64,000 nucleotides of DNA, taken from contig OY811983.1 in NCBI GenBank assembly GCA_963681505.1, forward strand, positions 3,206,615 through 3,270,614, written 5' to 3'. The position numbers and the translations under genes are program-made. The number at the start of each line of letters is the position of its first letter. Positions within the stretch are counted from its first letter, which is position 1. Shown one piece after another: positions 28,010 to 39,134 of this stretch. This DNA comes from Eunapius fragilis (Eukaryota > Porifera > Demospongiae > Spongillida > Spongillidae). Below the pieces are notes generated by a model, which was not told the origin of the DNA, searched no databases, and saw only the letters and a list, made by a program, of their open reading frames with translations.

Positions 28010-29965
28010 GATGGATGCCACCTCTGTAAGTTCTAAAGCAGATCCAGTCATTCTGATGACAATTCCCTGTTCCCACAGGGGAGGTGTGTACATGTGAGGA
28101 TGGGGAACCCAACGCCACGCGTAGTTCCCCAATGCCTGGCCAACTTGTGAGTGACCCCCAAATGAAATTATTCACATATCATCTTAACTGAAGATGGATG
28201 CCACCTCTGTAGTTCTAAAGTGGATCCAGACATTCTGTTGACAGTTCCACGTTCCCACAGGGGAGGTGAGTACATGTGAGGATGGGGAACCCAACGCCAC
28301 GCGTAGTTCCCTAATGCCTGGCCAACTTGTGAGTGACCTCCAAATGAAATTATTCACTATCATCTTAACTGAAGATGGATGCCACCTCTGTAAGTTCTAA
28401 AGCAGATCCAGACATTCTGATGACAGTTCTATGTTCCCACAGGGGAAGTGAGTACATGTGAGGATGGGGAACCCAATGCCACGCGTAGTTCCCCAATGCC
28501 TGGCCAACTTGTGAGTGACCTCCAAATGAAATTATTCACTATCATCTTAACTGAAGATGGATGCCACCTCTGTAAGTTCTAAAGCAGATCCAGACATTCT
28601 GATGACAGTTCTATGTTCCCACAGGGGAAGTGAGTACATGTGAGGATGGGGAACCCAATGCCACGCGTAGTTCCCCAATGCCAGGCCAACTTGTGAGTGA
28701 CCCCCAAATGAAATTATTCACATATCATCATAACTGAAGATGGATGCCACCTCTGTAAGTTCTAAAGCAGATCCAGACATTCTGATGACTATTTCCTGTT
28801 CCCACAGGGGAGGTGTGTACATGTGAGGATGGGGAACCCAACGCCACGCGTAGTTCACCAATGCCTGGCCAACTTGTGAGTGACCTCCAAATGAAATTAT
28901 TCACTATCATCTTAACTGAAGATGGATGCCACCTCTGTAAGTTCTAAAGTGGATCCAGACATTCTGATGACAGTTCCACGTTCCCACAGGAGAGGTGAGT
29001 ACATGTGAGGATGGGGAACCCAACGCCATGCGTAGTTTCCCTATGCCTGGCCAACTTGTGAGTGACCTCCAAATGAAATTATTCACTATCATCTTAACTG
29101 AGGATGGATGCCACCTCTGTAAGTTCTAAAGCAGATCCAGACATTCTGATGACAATTCCCTGTTCCCACAGGGGAGGTGAGTACATGTGAGGATGGGGAA
29201 CCCAATGCCACGCGTAGTTCCCCAATGCCAGGCCAACTTGTGAGTGACCCCCAAATGAAATTATTCACATATCATAACTGAAGATGGATGCCACCTCTGT
29301 ATGTTCTAAAGCAGATCCAGTCATTCTGATGACAATTCCCTGTTCCCACAGAGTAGATGTGTACATGTGAGGATGGGGAACCCAACACCACACGTAGTTC
29401 CCCAATGCCAGGCCAACTTGTGAGTGACCCCCAAATGAAATTATTCACTATCATCTTAACTGAAGATGGATGCCAGCTCTGTAAGTTCTAAAGCAGATCC
29501 AGACATTCTGATGATAATTCCCTGTTTCCACAGGGGAGGTGTGTACATGTGAGGATGGGGAACCCAACGCCACGCGTAGTTTCCCTATGCCCGGCCAACT
29601 TGCGAATGACCCCCAAATGAAATTATTTAGATTTCATCTTAACTGAAGATGGATGCCACCTCTGTAAGTTCTAAAGCAGATCCAGACATTCTGATGACAG
29701 TTCTATGTTCCCACAGGGGAAGTGAGTACATGTGAGGATGGGGAACCCAACGCCACGCGTAGTTCCCCAATGCCTGGCCAACTTGTGAGTGACCCCCAAA
29801 TGAAATTATTCACTATCATCTTAACTGAAGATGGATGCCACCTCTGTAAGTTCTAAAGCAGATCCAAACATTCTGATGACAGTTCCATGTTCCCACAGGG
29901 TAGCTGTGTACATGTGACGATGATGGGTGACAATGCCATGGCTAGTTCCTGGATGCTGTCTCCTT
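28010..29965 (+). repeat. Eleven-copy 182-bp tandem repeat array
   Basis: Units start at 28010, 28193, 28374, 28556, 28739, 28921, 29103, 29283, 29465, 29648 and 29830, so the period is 180-183 bp. The last unit degenerates. Each unit has GATGGATGCCACCTCTGTAA, then GTTCCCACAGGGGAGGTGAG, then CACGCGTAGTTCCC and CCAACTTGTGAGTGACC. Divergence between units is small. Each contains splice-like signals: a GTAAGT donor, a pyrimidine-AG acceptor (CCCACAG) and two GTGAGT donors. The 60-codon minus-strand frames inside are by-products of the repeat. The array lies between the left inverted repeat and the element gene, where subterminal transposase-binding repeats are often found. Confidence 0.95.
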
Positions 29966-30377
29966 CCTGGGACCATCTTAACAGTGGCCTACTGTGACGA
30001 CACTTTTAAGGATAATCATGTGATCTGAATGGTGCTGCAAGATCGATGTATATATTTGGAAGATGCAAAACTATGATACATTTCAGTACATTTTTATTTA
30101 TTTAGTTTTAAACCTGAATTCGCGTTGGTGTGGAGCATGTGTTAGTTGAAAGGTTTTGTGTGCAGATATGAACAGATGAAACCTGAGGAGTGGCTAAGAT
30201 CAATTGCAGAAGTGTTGTCAGTAATTTTATAATTAGATATATAGACTTCATCTAAACAGATTTGTGAAGTATTCTAATCCATTCGTATTGTGTTTTTGAT
30301 AGGGTTGAGGAGGGGCCTTCACATCCTCTTGTGAGTTTTGGATTGAGTTAGGAGTGGCCTTCACATGCTCTAGAACT

Positions 30378-33300
30378 ATGGTCGGGGTATATTTTCCCTG
30401 GGTGCATATCTATGACCCAGTGCATGAGAAGGATGTATTGGGTGGGGCCAATCATTTGTATATAAAGGGAATTTATCATCCCAGCACATTTGTACACTAC
30501 TGCAGTAACCTTGGGATGGTAAGTTATCTTTCATTTGCATGATATATGTATGTATTTTATACAATGTGTTGGGGATGCCAATAGCCACCAGTGAGAAGAA
30601 AGTACAACATTGAACCTAGAGCATTTGTAAAGTACATAACAGATACAGGGGAGATACCTCCTAAGAATGCATCATGTGTTGGACCAAATGGCTACTGGTA
30701 TCTTGCTGCACAAGCGTTATCAGGGAAATCACATCCATCATTCAAATTCGTGACTGCAGTTGCTTCATACTGGTACCACAATCGAGCTGATGTTTGCTCC
30801 TCTGTATACAAAATAATTGGTTTGGGTCATTATCAGGTAGGATTGTGTTCATCAAGTACAGGATCACTGCATGGTGCTAACTGCATGCCAATTCTGCTGT
30901 TTGTACATATACCAAAAGGGATTTTATTTTCAACTTATCAGAACTAGCACAGATATTTAAAAAAAAATACTAACACTAGTTTAATCCAGTTTGTGATGTT
31001 ATTTTTTCCCATGCATGTAGACTTGCGCAACGGATGGAGCTGATGAATCTGAAACAGTTCTTGTTAGAAACGTGTCTGACTGTGTGCAAGTAAATATCAT
31101 GGAAGGAGAGAGTAACGATGACATGAAGGAAAGTGATAATGGCAGGGCTGTAATCGATGTTGAGTGTGTCAAACAATCAGTTGGTGTTGGTTTGGAAGAA
31201 GGGGCCAGTGATGAAGAAGGGGCCAGTGATGGTATGGAAGAAGGGGTAAGAGATGGCGTGAAAGAAGGGGTTTGTGATGGTGTGGTAGAAAGGGCTAGTG
31301 ATGAAGAAGGGGCCAGTGGTGGTAAGAAAGAAGTGGTAAGAGATGGTGTGGAAGTAATGGCTAATGATTGTGTGCAAGAAGTGGCGAGTGATGGTATGGA
31401 TGAAGGGATCAGTGTTGGGGCCTGTGATGATGGGGTTGAATTGGGCTGTAGAGATGAATGCAATATTGAGGATGGGAGAGTGGAGCATGTGGAAAGGGTA
31501 AAAGAACTTGATTTGCATTGCATATGCAAGCAGCCATACAGTTCCAAGAGGTAATTACTGTTATAAATACTATTTGTAGAATTTTACATCTCTTTCCAAG
31601 GTTTATGATAGGATGTGACTATTGTAGTGAGTGGTTCCATGGTAACTGTGTAGGAGTAACAGAAATGGAATCAACACACATCAGTTCATTCAAATGCCCT
31701 ATGTGTACCTCAAAATGTGCTATGGTACCTTTCTATAATGAAGGTAAAGTACACGGACCCAGTGTACTTTACATGAATAACACCAATTATCAATAGATAC
31801 ATCCCTGAATGAAGAAGTCAGTGATCCAAGAATCGAATCACATCAATATCAGGTACAGATGGGTTTAAGTGAATTTCAGCTTATTTTGAATGCTAATCAA
31901 TATATTGTATAGGGCAACAGTAAACAATATGTTATTCATGTACATGTGCCATTTAAATGGCCCAAATATATGTCTTGCTTACAGGGAATGGTTGTATCAA
32001 AAACTACAGCAGAGTGCTCAACACGCTTTGTACCCATGGAGGAAGTTGTACAATTGCACATTCCTAGTTATGGATGCTTCAATATAGCCAAATCGCTATG
32101 GAGCGTGATGTTTGGTGGGGGTAAAAGTGATCCATCATGGGTACATATAATGGCAGAAGGGCTCTCAAATTTGAATAGCTGTTGCTGCTTTGCCTTTAAA
32201 AGGCACTGGATCAAGAATACTGTGTCGCAAAAGAAAACATCAGCATTATTTAAAGCAAATGCATATTGTACATTTGAAACATGCAACATAGTTGCTGTTT
32301 TATCTGTGAATAATTTAAGATTGCAAGATGACCAAATCACTGTGCATGTCCACTTCAATGGTACGCTTCAGCACAGGAATGACGAGATACATGCTCGACG
32401 CATCAGCTATTCAGCAAGGCAAAAGATTTGTGAGAGGTTTCAAGAAACAAATGTTGCTCCAGCAAAAGAATACCACACCAGGTTAATGCAGTTGGGACCA
32501 GAGCAGTATGCATTTGGCAATCGAGATGGAGTTGGGTGTTCTTTGTCTGTACTGCAAAAGGTCTCTTCTGATGCGCGACTTCAGCTGCAAGAAGATAGAG
32601 ACCTTATCATGTCACTGCTACTTCTTAAAAAGAAGCTTATTGCTCTGGAAAGTGCCAATGTAGCTGGTAATATAAAACGAAAGAAATCCCCAGTTAAAGG
32701 CTTCATACAGCATGTACATGCATCACCATTTTCTGTGATCTGTTTTAATGAAGCGGCTGTTCGGCTATACCATGAGATTGCTAAACAGGGAGCTGTATTT
32801 TGTGATGCTACAGGTACTATTGTCTCGCTACCAAAAGATGAAGGAAAGGTCCCAACTGTGTACTACTATGCTATAGTATTAAAACATCCAACCAAAGATA
32901 AACCACCCATTGCTGTTGCAGAGCTGATCACAAGTGATCACACTGTGCTTTCAATCTCATACTTCCTTGAGTCTTTTCGGAGAGCAGAAGGGATTTTGTT
33001 TTCACAACCATCTAAGCCGCAGCAAATCATTATTGATAGAAGCCAAGTGCTTCTTTTAAGTTTCTTGCATGTATATAATGCAGAAACATTGCAGGAATAT
33101 TTGCTCAGGGCATTTCGAATTGTTACAGGGACGGCCAAACCACAGGATGCTGGAAAAATATCCCCACATGCATGCAAAAGCCATGTGATGAACTCTGCTA
33201 AGAGAGAATGCAAGAAATGGTGAGTGTTTATTATGTCAAGAAGACTCTGTAAGTAATAATTTTTATTTTCTTTTTTGATGCATCACATGTAGGTCTCAAA

Positions 33301-36300
33301 ATCAGCAGTACAGATTTATCATGTATTCTTTTGCAATCATGGTTAATTCCCGCACCCTTTCTGACCTTGTTAAAATAGTATGACTTCTAAAACTCCTGCT
33401 GTGTTCAAGAGTTAAATCTCTGTCTATGATTGAATCACATGATGCCTTAGTAGACATAATCAATGGTTTTAATGATGTATTAGATGAGAACCAGCACAAT
33501 GATGGAGAAACGTCATATGAGGAAATTTTTGATGATGATAAAATTGGGATTTGCAAACAGCCCTTTGGTAGCTTTTTTCAACTTCAGTTGGAGAAGGTGG
33601 AAGTTAGTAATGCAGGAGAAGAGGATAATTTGTACTATAAGCCAGAGTTCTTTGCAGCAATAGTTAGCAATTGGTTATACATGGCACCTTTTTGGACAGC
33701 TCTGTTGTTAGGTATGATATATAAATGTAACTATAATTACATCATTAAGAATCTGTTTAATAGGAGACCCTGCTTGCCACCGAGAGGAATACAAAGGAAA
33801 TGGCTCCGTGCAAGTATGTTTTTCACTCATTCACATGCAAGTACATGTCATGTAGAGATGTTCTTAACCAGTGCTTTATATATATATAATTTATATAGAT
33901 ATAATATATATATATATATCAATGCAGTATGTTGAACATACTACAGCTGGTACTATAGAAGGCTGGAATTACATCTTAAAACACATAGATCATAAAGAGA
34001 AACATATGAGACCAGATGTGTTCATTCAGAAGCACTATCCTGTAATGGTGGGAAGACAGCGTCAATTCTATGATGATTTTAAAAAGCCATACAGGAAATG
34101 TGTTAAGGTTTGAAACTGCTGTATAATCATAGTGCCATGAGATTCATGCATTATTGTGCAGCGATGTGTCAAAGTAAAACCATCTAATCTTTTACGTGAG
34201 AAGTGGACTAAAAGGAATAAGGATAATCCAGCTCCAAATCCATTACGTGGTTACTTTCAGCAGAAACCATCTAAGCCACTGACCCATCTTCCCACCCTTC
34301 CAAGGTACATACTAATGTCATTTATATTTAATTCATTATTTTAAAAACAGCACTAGCTCTCAAATGAAGGCACCAGCAGACATCACCCAAATGAACACAG
34401 AAGAGAGGTATAATCAAATAATATAGCATTGAGTATTTGCAACAAACATCTAATGTTCTGAAATGATTTTTTATAATCATAGAGGCTCATATATGCTGAT
34501 TCAAAACAGTGTACCTACTCCATCCACCACGTAAGCTGACTAGCAAAGCAATAATTATGATATTATAATTATATTATATTATACATATTGTTTTATTAAT
34601 TATATTGTGATGGTAATGTCAAGCTGTAATCTATTTCTATTCCAGAGACAGTGATTCATTGGTCATCCCTGAGAATGTATCATCAATTTCTACTTCATCC
34701 ATCCTGTAAGCTTTTTGTGCTCTTCTACTGAAAGTAATGTTTTTTGTCTTTGTTTATTAAGTGAGCCTGTTTCAAAGACACCAGTGAGTAGATATACTCA
34801 TCTATATGGTTCATAAATCATATATTTACCTTTCCATTAAGGGTATTAAGGTTTATACAGGAGAAGTGCTGCAAGTAGCCAGGAATATTAACAGAGGCCT
34901 AAGTAACGCATCCAGATTTTGTTGGCTAAATGCAGCCCTACAAGCTCTCTGTGCCTGCACACAATTGCAACTTATGTTAAAAAGTAAAAGTTGCAATATT
35001 TTTCGTGTATTTATCTTGATACATTGCTATAGCTTTGAAGAAAGAATACCTCACACCACTTCAGGAAGAATACATTGATATAACTGATGAACTTCAAGGT
35101 AGTTCCAGTCAACCTTGCGATCCTTCAATACTTGCTGTAAGATGAATTGATGCTTTATGGTAATATAATTTAAATTATATTATTTACCTGTTATGTAATA
35201 GCATATACTTAGCATGTCAAAGAAAGCCAATCATTTACAAAAGGATATTGAAAATGACTGTTGTGAGGGAATAACTGTGTTGCTTGATGAGCTTTTATCA
35301 GTTCATGAGGTATGTAATTTGGATGTTATATATTGGTACAAGTTACATAATTTGTTTAAATGCAGGCCTCTGGAAATGACTACACGAGCCACTTTGCTAC
35401 AAGGATAGTTAAACAGGCATCATGCTGCACAAAGGTTTATATTAATAAGTTACATATGTTTGTTACAAATGGCTTCCTTAGACCATTCATGAGGCTTCAA
35501 TGTGGACAGTGCTATCATGTGGTGTTTCCACTGAGCAGCATAAAGGAAACAGCATAACTGAGTTGATAAAAGTTTGGCTTGATGAGTACATAGTACAATT
35601 ACATCAAGTACTGTAAACATGTCTCATGCTGCCTAGGAAGATGCATTTAATCGGAAATGATTGATTAGATTCTGCGAAGCCTGTGATAAGCGGCTGTCTA
35701 TAGACAATGTGCAAGTGACATTCCCTAGTGTTTTAATCCTTCATTATGAGAGATCAAGGGTGGCAGATTTGCAGAAAGCACAGAATAGTGTAATTGTACC
35801 AAGGTAAATGAATACGTGTAGCATTGGGTTCAATCATGGCCACATTATCTTGCAGGCAGTTCAAGCTCTGTCATGCAAGTGCCACAGGGTGTCCTACTTA
35901 TGAACTTTGTGCTTTAGTGGTATGAGAAAACACACATAGCCCATATAACTATAATTTATTTTCAGCTTCATCACGGAAAATATGCAAATGAAGGTCACTG
36001 TAAGAGTATACTGAAATTAATTATTACACATAACATAGTGCACCTGCTTTCTCAGATTCATGTGTAGCCAAAAGTAGTGATGAATGGATAAGTTACAGTG
36101 ACTGTATTGTCAGGAAGATATCAGCAACTGATTACAACTCATCCAGATATGTTCAGGTATACATATATTTACTGTATAACTTATGATTCATAAATCTGTG
36201 ACCTCTGCAGAATAATGTCTGTGTTGCAATATACATAGCCCCTATGAGCAATGTAAGTAAATGTAATTGGTGAAATCATTATATAGTACTGATATGGTTA

Positions 36301-38508
36301 TGCAGGCCATTATTGACAAAAGTAGTTCATTTTGTCTTGAAGCTCATGCAAAATTGGCAAGTTACAATTGATCTCATTATATGCATTCATGTAATGCATA
36401 CATACATGGCTACAGGTTAACTGTGGTTTATCTCCACAACTGGAATTTGAGGTTCTGCTCACTTGCAACTATTTCTTATACAATGAACTAATGTTCACAC
36501 TTGTAATTTTTTAAAGGTTAAACAGAAAGTACCAATCCCACATACAATGCTTCAGTTGGAGAGACAAGATCTTATAAGCTTAGCTTCTGGGATGTGGATG
36601 GATGCCAAAGTGGGGGTTTGGTATATATTTAAATAGCTTATAATTTATGTAATTATACTTGCAGGGAATTTCCTCATACATGAAGTTACTAATGCACACT
36701 TCCCATAAGGTAGCCATCGTTATATGTGCAGTGCATTTACAAACATTTGGCTTCCACAGAAAGGGAAGCATATATAGTATGCTTTGATCCATCATTCTTG
36801 CCTTCACTAAAATCTAAGGGTCACCAAGGTGTTGTAAGGCATTCCAAAGTGAGTTGCATAATTATGTGTATAGCATTTAGGATACTTATTGTCAAATTGT
36901 AGGGGCAGAGTTTATTGGATTGTGATGTTCTCATTTTCCCAATACATAAACCTTTTCATTGGAGCTTAGTGGTAGGTAAAAGGTCTTAATGAAGATGATT
37001 TATATCCTGTATGCTTGGGTTTTCATGTTATAGGTTGTGTACCCACAAACCTGTACCATTTTTGGTATTGACTCACTCCACAACAGTGATGAGGATGCTG
37101 TGAACTGGATATGGTATAAATATAAACAATAGATTTAAACTTGTATAAATTTTGATGGAACTGTTTCACTCAGGTTATATCTCAATTGTGAAGTGCACTG
37201 CCGCACTAACACTACAATATCATGCTCAGAGTGGAGTTACAGTGATTCTTTGGTGTGTTTCCATCCTATGGAAACATAATTCAATAAACATGTTATATAA
37301 ATATTGATATTAAATGTATCACCTTCTGCTTGTCACATTTCAGAACAGCAAATTGCCCAGGCAGGAAAACACAAGTGACTGTGGTGTGTATACATGTCTA
37401 GTAAGTTAATTTTATACATCATTATTTATGTATAATGCAATAATATTGCACAACAGGCTGCTAGGCTTGTGTTGGAAAATGTTACAATTGAATACAGCCA
37501 AGTACACTGCTAAAGTGTCCAGCCCTTTTAAAAGTATTTCACTTTCAGGATATGGTGGAAAGGTTTCGTCTCCAAATGGTGCATGAGCTCTCAGTTGGTG
37601 ATTTGTTCCTTATGAAGATATCAACAGGTCAATAACTATTCAGGATAAAATAGCATGCATTACTGTCTTTTTTTTTTACTTGGTTTCATAAGAGAATGCT
37701 GTGGATAAGGTATGGATTTGGTAGTGACATTAGCTTATTATCCTTTCTTGTTTACTTGGATAGGAAAACACTACTTCATTGCCCATCAATACTCATCATA
37801 AAGCTGTTATTTTACCTGAAGACAGTAGGATATGCTACATATGAAATAAACGGTGATGCATATATTTTACGCTTTTTTTACCCCGCTCCAGTGCATTGCA
37901 ATGACAATATAAGTGAAACCGTTTCGAATCAAAGTACCTCTGACCACAATGATAGCAGTAATGACAGCATTCCGAGTAGTTATGAAAGAGGCTGTGTTGG
38001 CTCTAAGGATGTGGAGAACTTCCTGATCCCATCTTACTACAACAAGCCAGATGTGGATGATATATGTGCTCTGAAGTGGGGTTTACATCATTACATTAAG
38101 TTCTTTCCCTCATTGAGAAGACCTCCTTACACGTAAGATCACCTACAGCTTTCTAATTTTCATATTAATAATCCTTGAAATATATAGTGAACACCAGTGC
38201 CCTTTCAGTAGAAACTTCATAAGGAAAGTTGTGAAGGACATGGAGGTAAATATATATGTGATGTGAGTTCTATGCCTTAAGCATCATATCGTAGCCAAAG
38301 ATAAGAAATTTGCTGATGGGACTAACACAATCTGAATATCGCACCCAACATCATGCACGAGCTATCCAACAACTCAACAGAGTTGATAGAGACTGGCCAT
38401 TACAGAAGTGCCTGGATATGGTATGTGTATATCAGAATGATGGTCTTACAATAACAATATGATTTAATAAACAAGTATCAGAAATATCCCTTTTCATAAT
38501 AGAGGTAG
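30378..38508 (+). CDS. PHD-transposase-USP-Ulp1 multidomain element protein (one in-frame stop)
   Basis: One phase-consistent chain of about 40 small exons, roughly 1,800 codons. The first exons are 30378-30518, 30585-30836, 31021-31550, 31601-31743, 31797-31852, 31985-33219, 33293-33711, 33764-33813, 33928-34107, 34162-34304, 34351-34407, 34483-34530, 34646-34705, 34762-34783, 34842-34983, 35033-35136, 35202-35309, 35366-35434, 35482-35585, 35669-35803, 35856-35919, 35966-35999 and 36056-36156. Further short exons run to about 38419. The stop could be the TAG at 38506-38508. Domain order: N-terminal globular region, acidic Gly/Glu/Asp repeats, PHD finger, DDE-like core, linker, USP, Ulp1, C-terminal region. 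The only lesion found is TGA at 33381-33383. No ATG-supported upstream exon was found, so the true start may lie further left. It is not a host gene I recognise. Confidence 0.72.
30585..30836 (+). other. N-terminal region of the element protein, weakly OTU-like
   Basis: The segment around GPNGYWYLAAQALSGK has the general shape of the OTU-protease start (a Gly-Asn-Cys-Leu-Phe box followed by a helix ending in Gly). The catalytic Cys position is occupied by Trp. If related, it is a dead OTU fold. This is a weak resemblance only. Confidence 0.2.
31021..31500 (+). other. Acidic degenerate peptide repeats of the element protein
   Basis: About ten imperfect repeats of the form EEGVRDGV / EEGASDEEGAS, Glu/Asp/Gly/Val-rich and strongly negatively charged, encoded by units of 24-36 bp. 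Probably disordered. The Ser/Pro- and Phe-rich frames on the opposite strand are mirror artefacts. Confidence 0.8.
31515..31735 (+). other. PHD finger
   Basis: Across the exon 3/4 junction: HCICKQPY, then MIGCDYCSEWFHGNCVG, then FKCPMC. This is the Cys4-His-Cys3 zinc pattern with the WFH signature of chromatin-reading PHD fingers. Confidence 0.9.
32700..34107 (+). other. DDE transposase-like core
   Basis: VFCDATGTIV (first Asp), QQIIIDRSQVLLLSFLHVYN (second Asp), HACKSHVMNSAKRECKKW (Cys/His cluster) and YVEHTTAGTIEGWNYILKHI (candidate Glu) occur in the order and spacing expected of an RNase H-fold transposase. From memory, proteins with CDATG...VYYYA....P.AVAE and a following D are frequent in sponge, coral and lancelet genomes. 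I cannot name the superfamily. The TGA at 33381 falls between the second Asp and the Glu. Confidence 0.6.
33381..33383 (+). other. In-frame TGA in the transposase region
   Basis: The frame reads VNSRTLSDLVKIV, TGA, LLKLLLCSRVKSLSMIESHD without loss of phase. Treating the segment as an intron breaks the phase, because the donor at 33378 is phase 0 and no matching acceptor exists. One substitution from TGG or CGA would explain it. Confidence 0.7.
34842..36252 (+). other. USP-type deubiquitinase domain (C19)
   Basis: Cys box NRGLSNASRFCWLNAALQAL (catalytic Cys codon 34920-34922), a zinc-finger-like FCEACDKRL with FPSVLILHYERSR, and the His/Asp box split across an intron: HGKYANEGHYSCV then EWISYSD (His codon 35996-35998). 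This matches the Cys-His-Asp order of ubiquitin-specific proteases. The domain is shorter than most host USPs. Confidence 0.8.
36500..37630 (+). other. Ulp1-type SUMO protease domain (C48)
   Basis: The region contains IFPIHKPFHWSLVVVYP (His codon 36957-36959), IFGIDSL (Asp 37070-37072) and PRQENTSDCGVYTC (Gln and catalytic Cys, Cys codon 37380-37382). Spacing and order are those of Ulp1/SENP peptidases. An upstream LISLASGMWMDA then ISSYMKLL fits the usual start of the domain. All triad residues are intact. Confidence 0.88.
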
Positions 38509-38810
38509 AAAGCGATATTAACGCTACTGCGTCAGTTTCTGAATCACAAACAAATCAATTCATCGTTTGGCCTGAAGTAACCTACATTCTTCAGTACTAG
38601 TACTTATTCAGTGATTCCCTTTTCAGATTATCACTGCTCTTATAATGACGCAGTTTAATACAACCCGAGAAGCGGCTATTTCGCATGTCCTTACCCACAC
38701 ATTGCCATAATAACTGCAAATACAAACCTATACATTACACAATCAATGAATATTCAAAACGAAATGATTATCATTAGCCGTACGGCCTAATTGTACGTGA
38801 TAATTGCTTG

Positions 38811-38863
38811 GAATGTGCGGCCGAAGAATGTGCGGCTGAATGTGCGGCTAACTTCAACGGGGT
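38811..38863 (-). repeat. Right terminal inverted repeat
   Basis: Reverse complement of the left end, here with three copies of the GCCGCACATTC submotif instead of two. Confidence 0.8.
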
Positions 38864-39134
38864 GTCACTATGTTACACGTTAAGCATGTGTGTTACGCGC
38901 ATGGTATACATATATTGTGGGCGATAAATATTCGTTACATTGTATTATTGCTACCAGTCGCAGGAAACGAATAACGCCCACGTGAATAATTAACTTGGCT
39001 CTGGATGGTACTTTAACGTGTACTGTACGTTCTCGTGAGCTGCCAAAGTCATTCCAGCATGAGACGATTGCAGGTTCATCGTTATCGATCATTTCATAAT
39101 TATAATAATCATTAATGTTCTGGCTAAAACCGGT

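Larger units (their letters stand above)
27395..38863 (+). mobile_element. Candidate 11.5-kb DNA transposon with proteases and PHD finger
   Basis: Bounded by inverted repeats. The left end starts ACCCCGTTGAAGTTAGCCGC at 27395 and the right end is its reverse complement ending at 38863, with 26 bases identical and then a further match after a two-base gap. Inside, left to right: about 570 bp of non-coding DNA, eleven 182-bp tandem repeats (28010-29965), a long multi-exon gene (30378 to about 38508), and 300 bp to the right end. The gene includes a DDE-type transposase-like core. No convincing target-site duplication flanks the ends (left flank ends AAAGTTCG, right flank begins GTCACTAT), so the boundaries or later rearrangement remain open. 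An alternative is two copies of a small dispersed repeat that happen to flank a host gene. Confidence 0.65.

Noticed and set aside
28010-29965. Possible CRISPR-like array
   Set aside because: Units are contiguous 182-bp tandem copies with no unique spacers, in a eukaryotic context.
31177-31547. Ser/Pro/Thr-rich 182-codon frame and Phe/His-rich frame on the minus strand
   Set aside because: Mirror frames of the acidic repeat exon of the element protein, which has correct splice sites and phase on the plus strand.
33378-33427. Reading 33378-33427 as an intron to remove the TGA
   Set aside because: The donor is phase 0, but the only acceptor (after TTCAAG) requires phase 2. The unspliced frame continues with a sensible peptide on both sides of the TGA.
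27395-38863. Target-site duplication flanking the large element
   Set aside because: Compared up to 12 bases outside both ends and shifted the boundary by a few bases. No convincing match.
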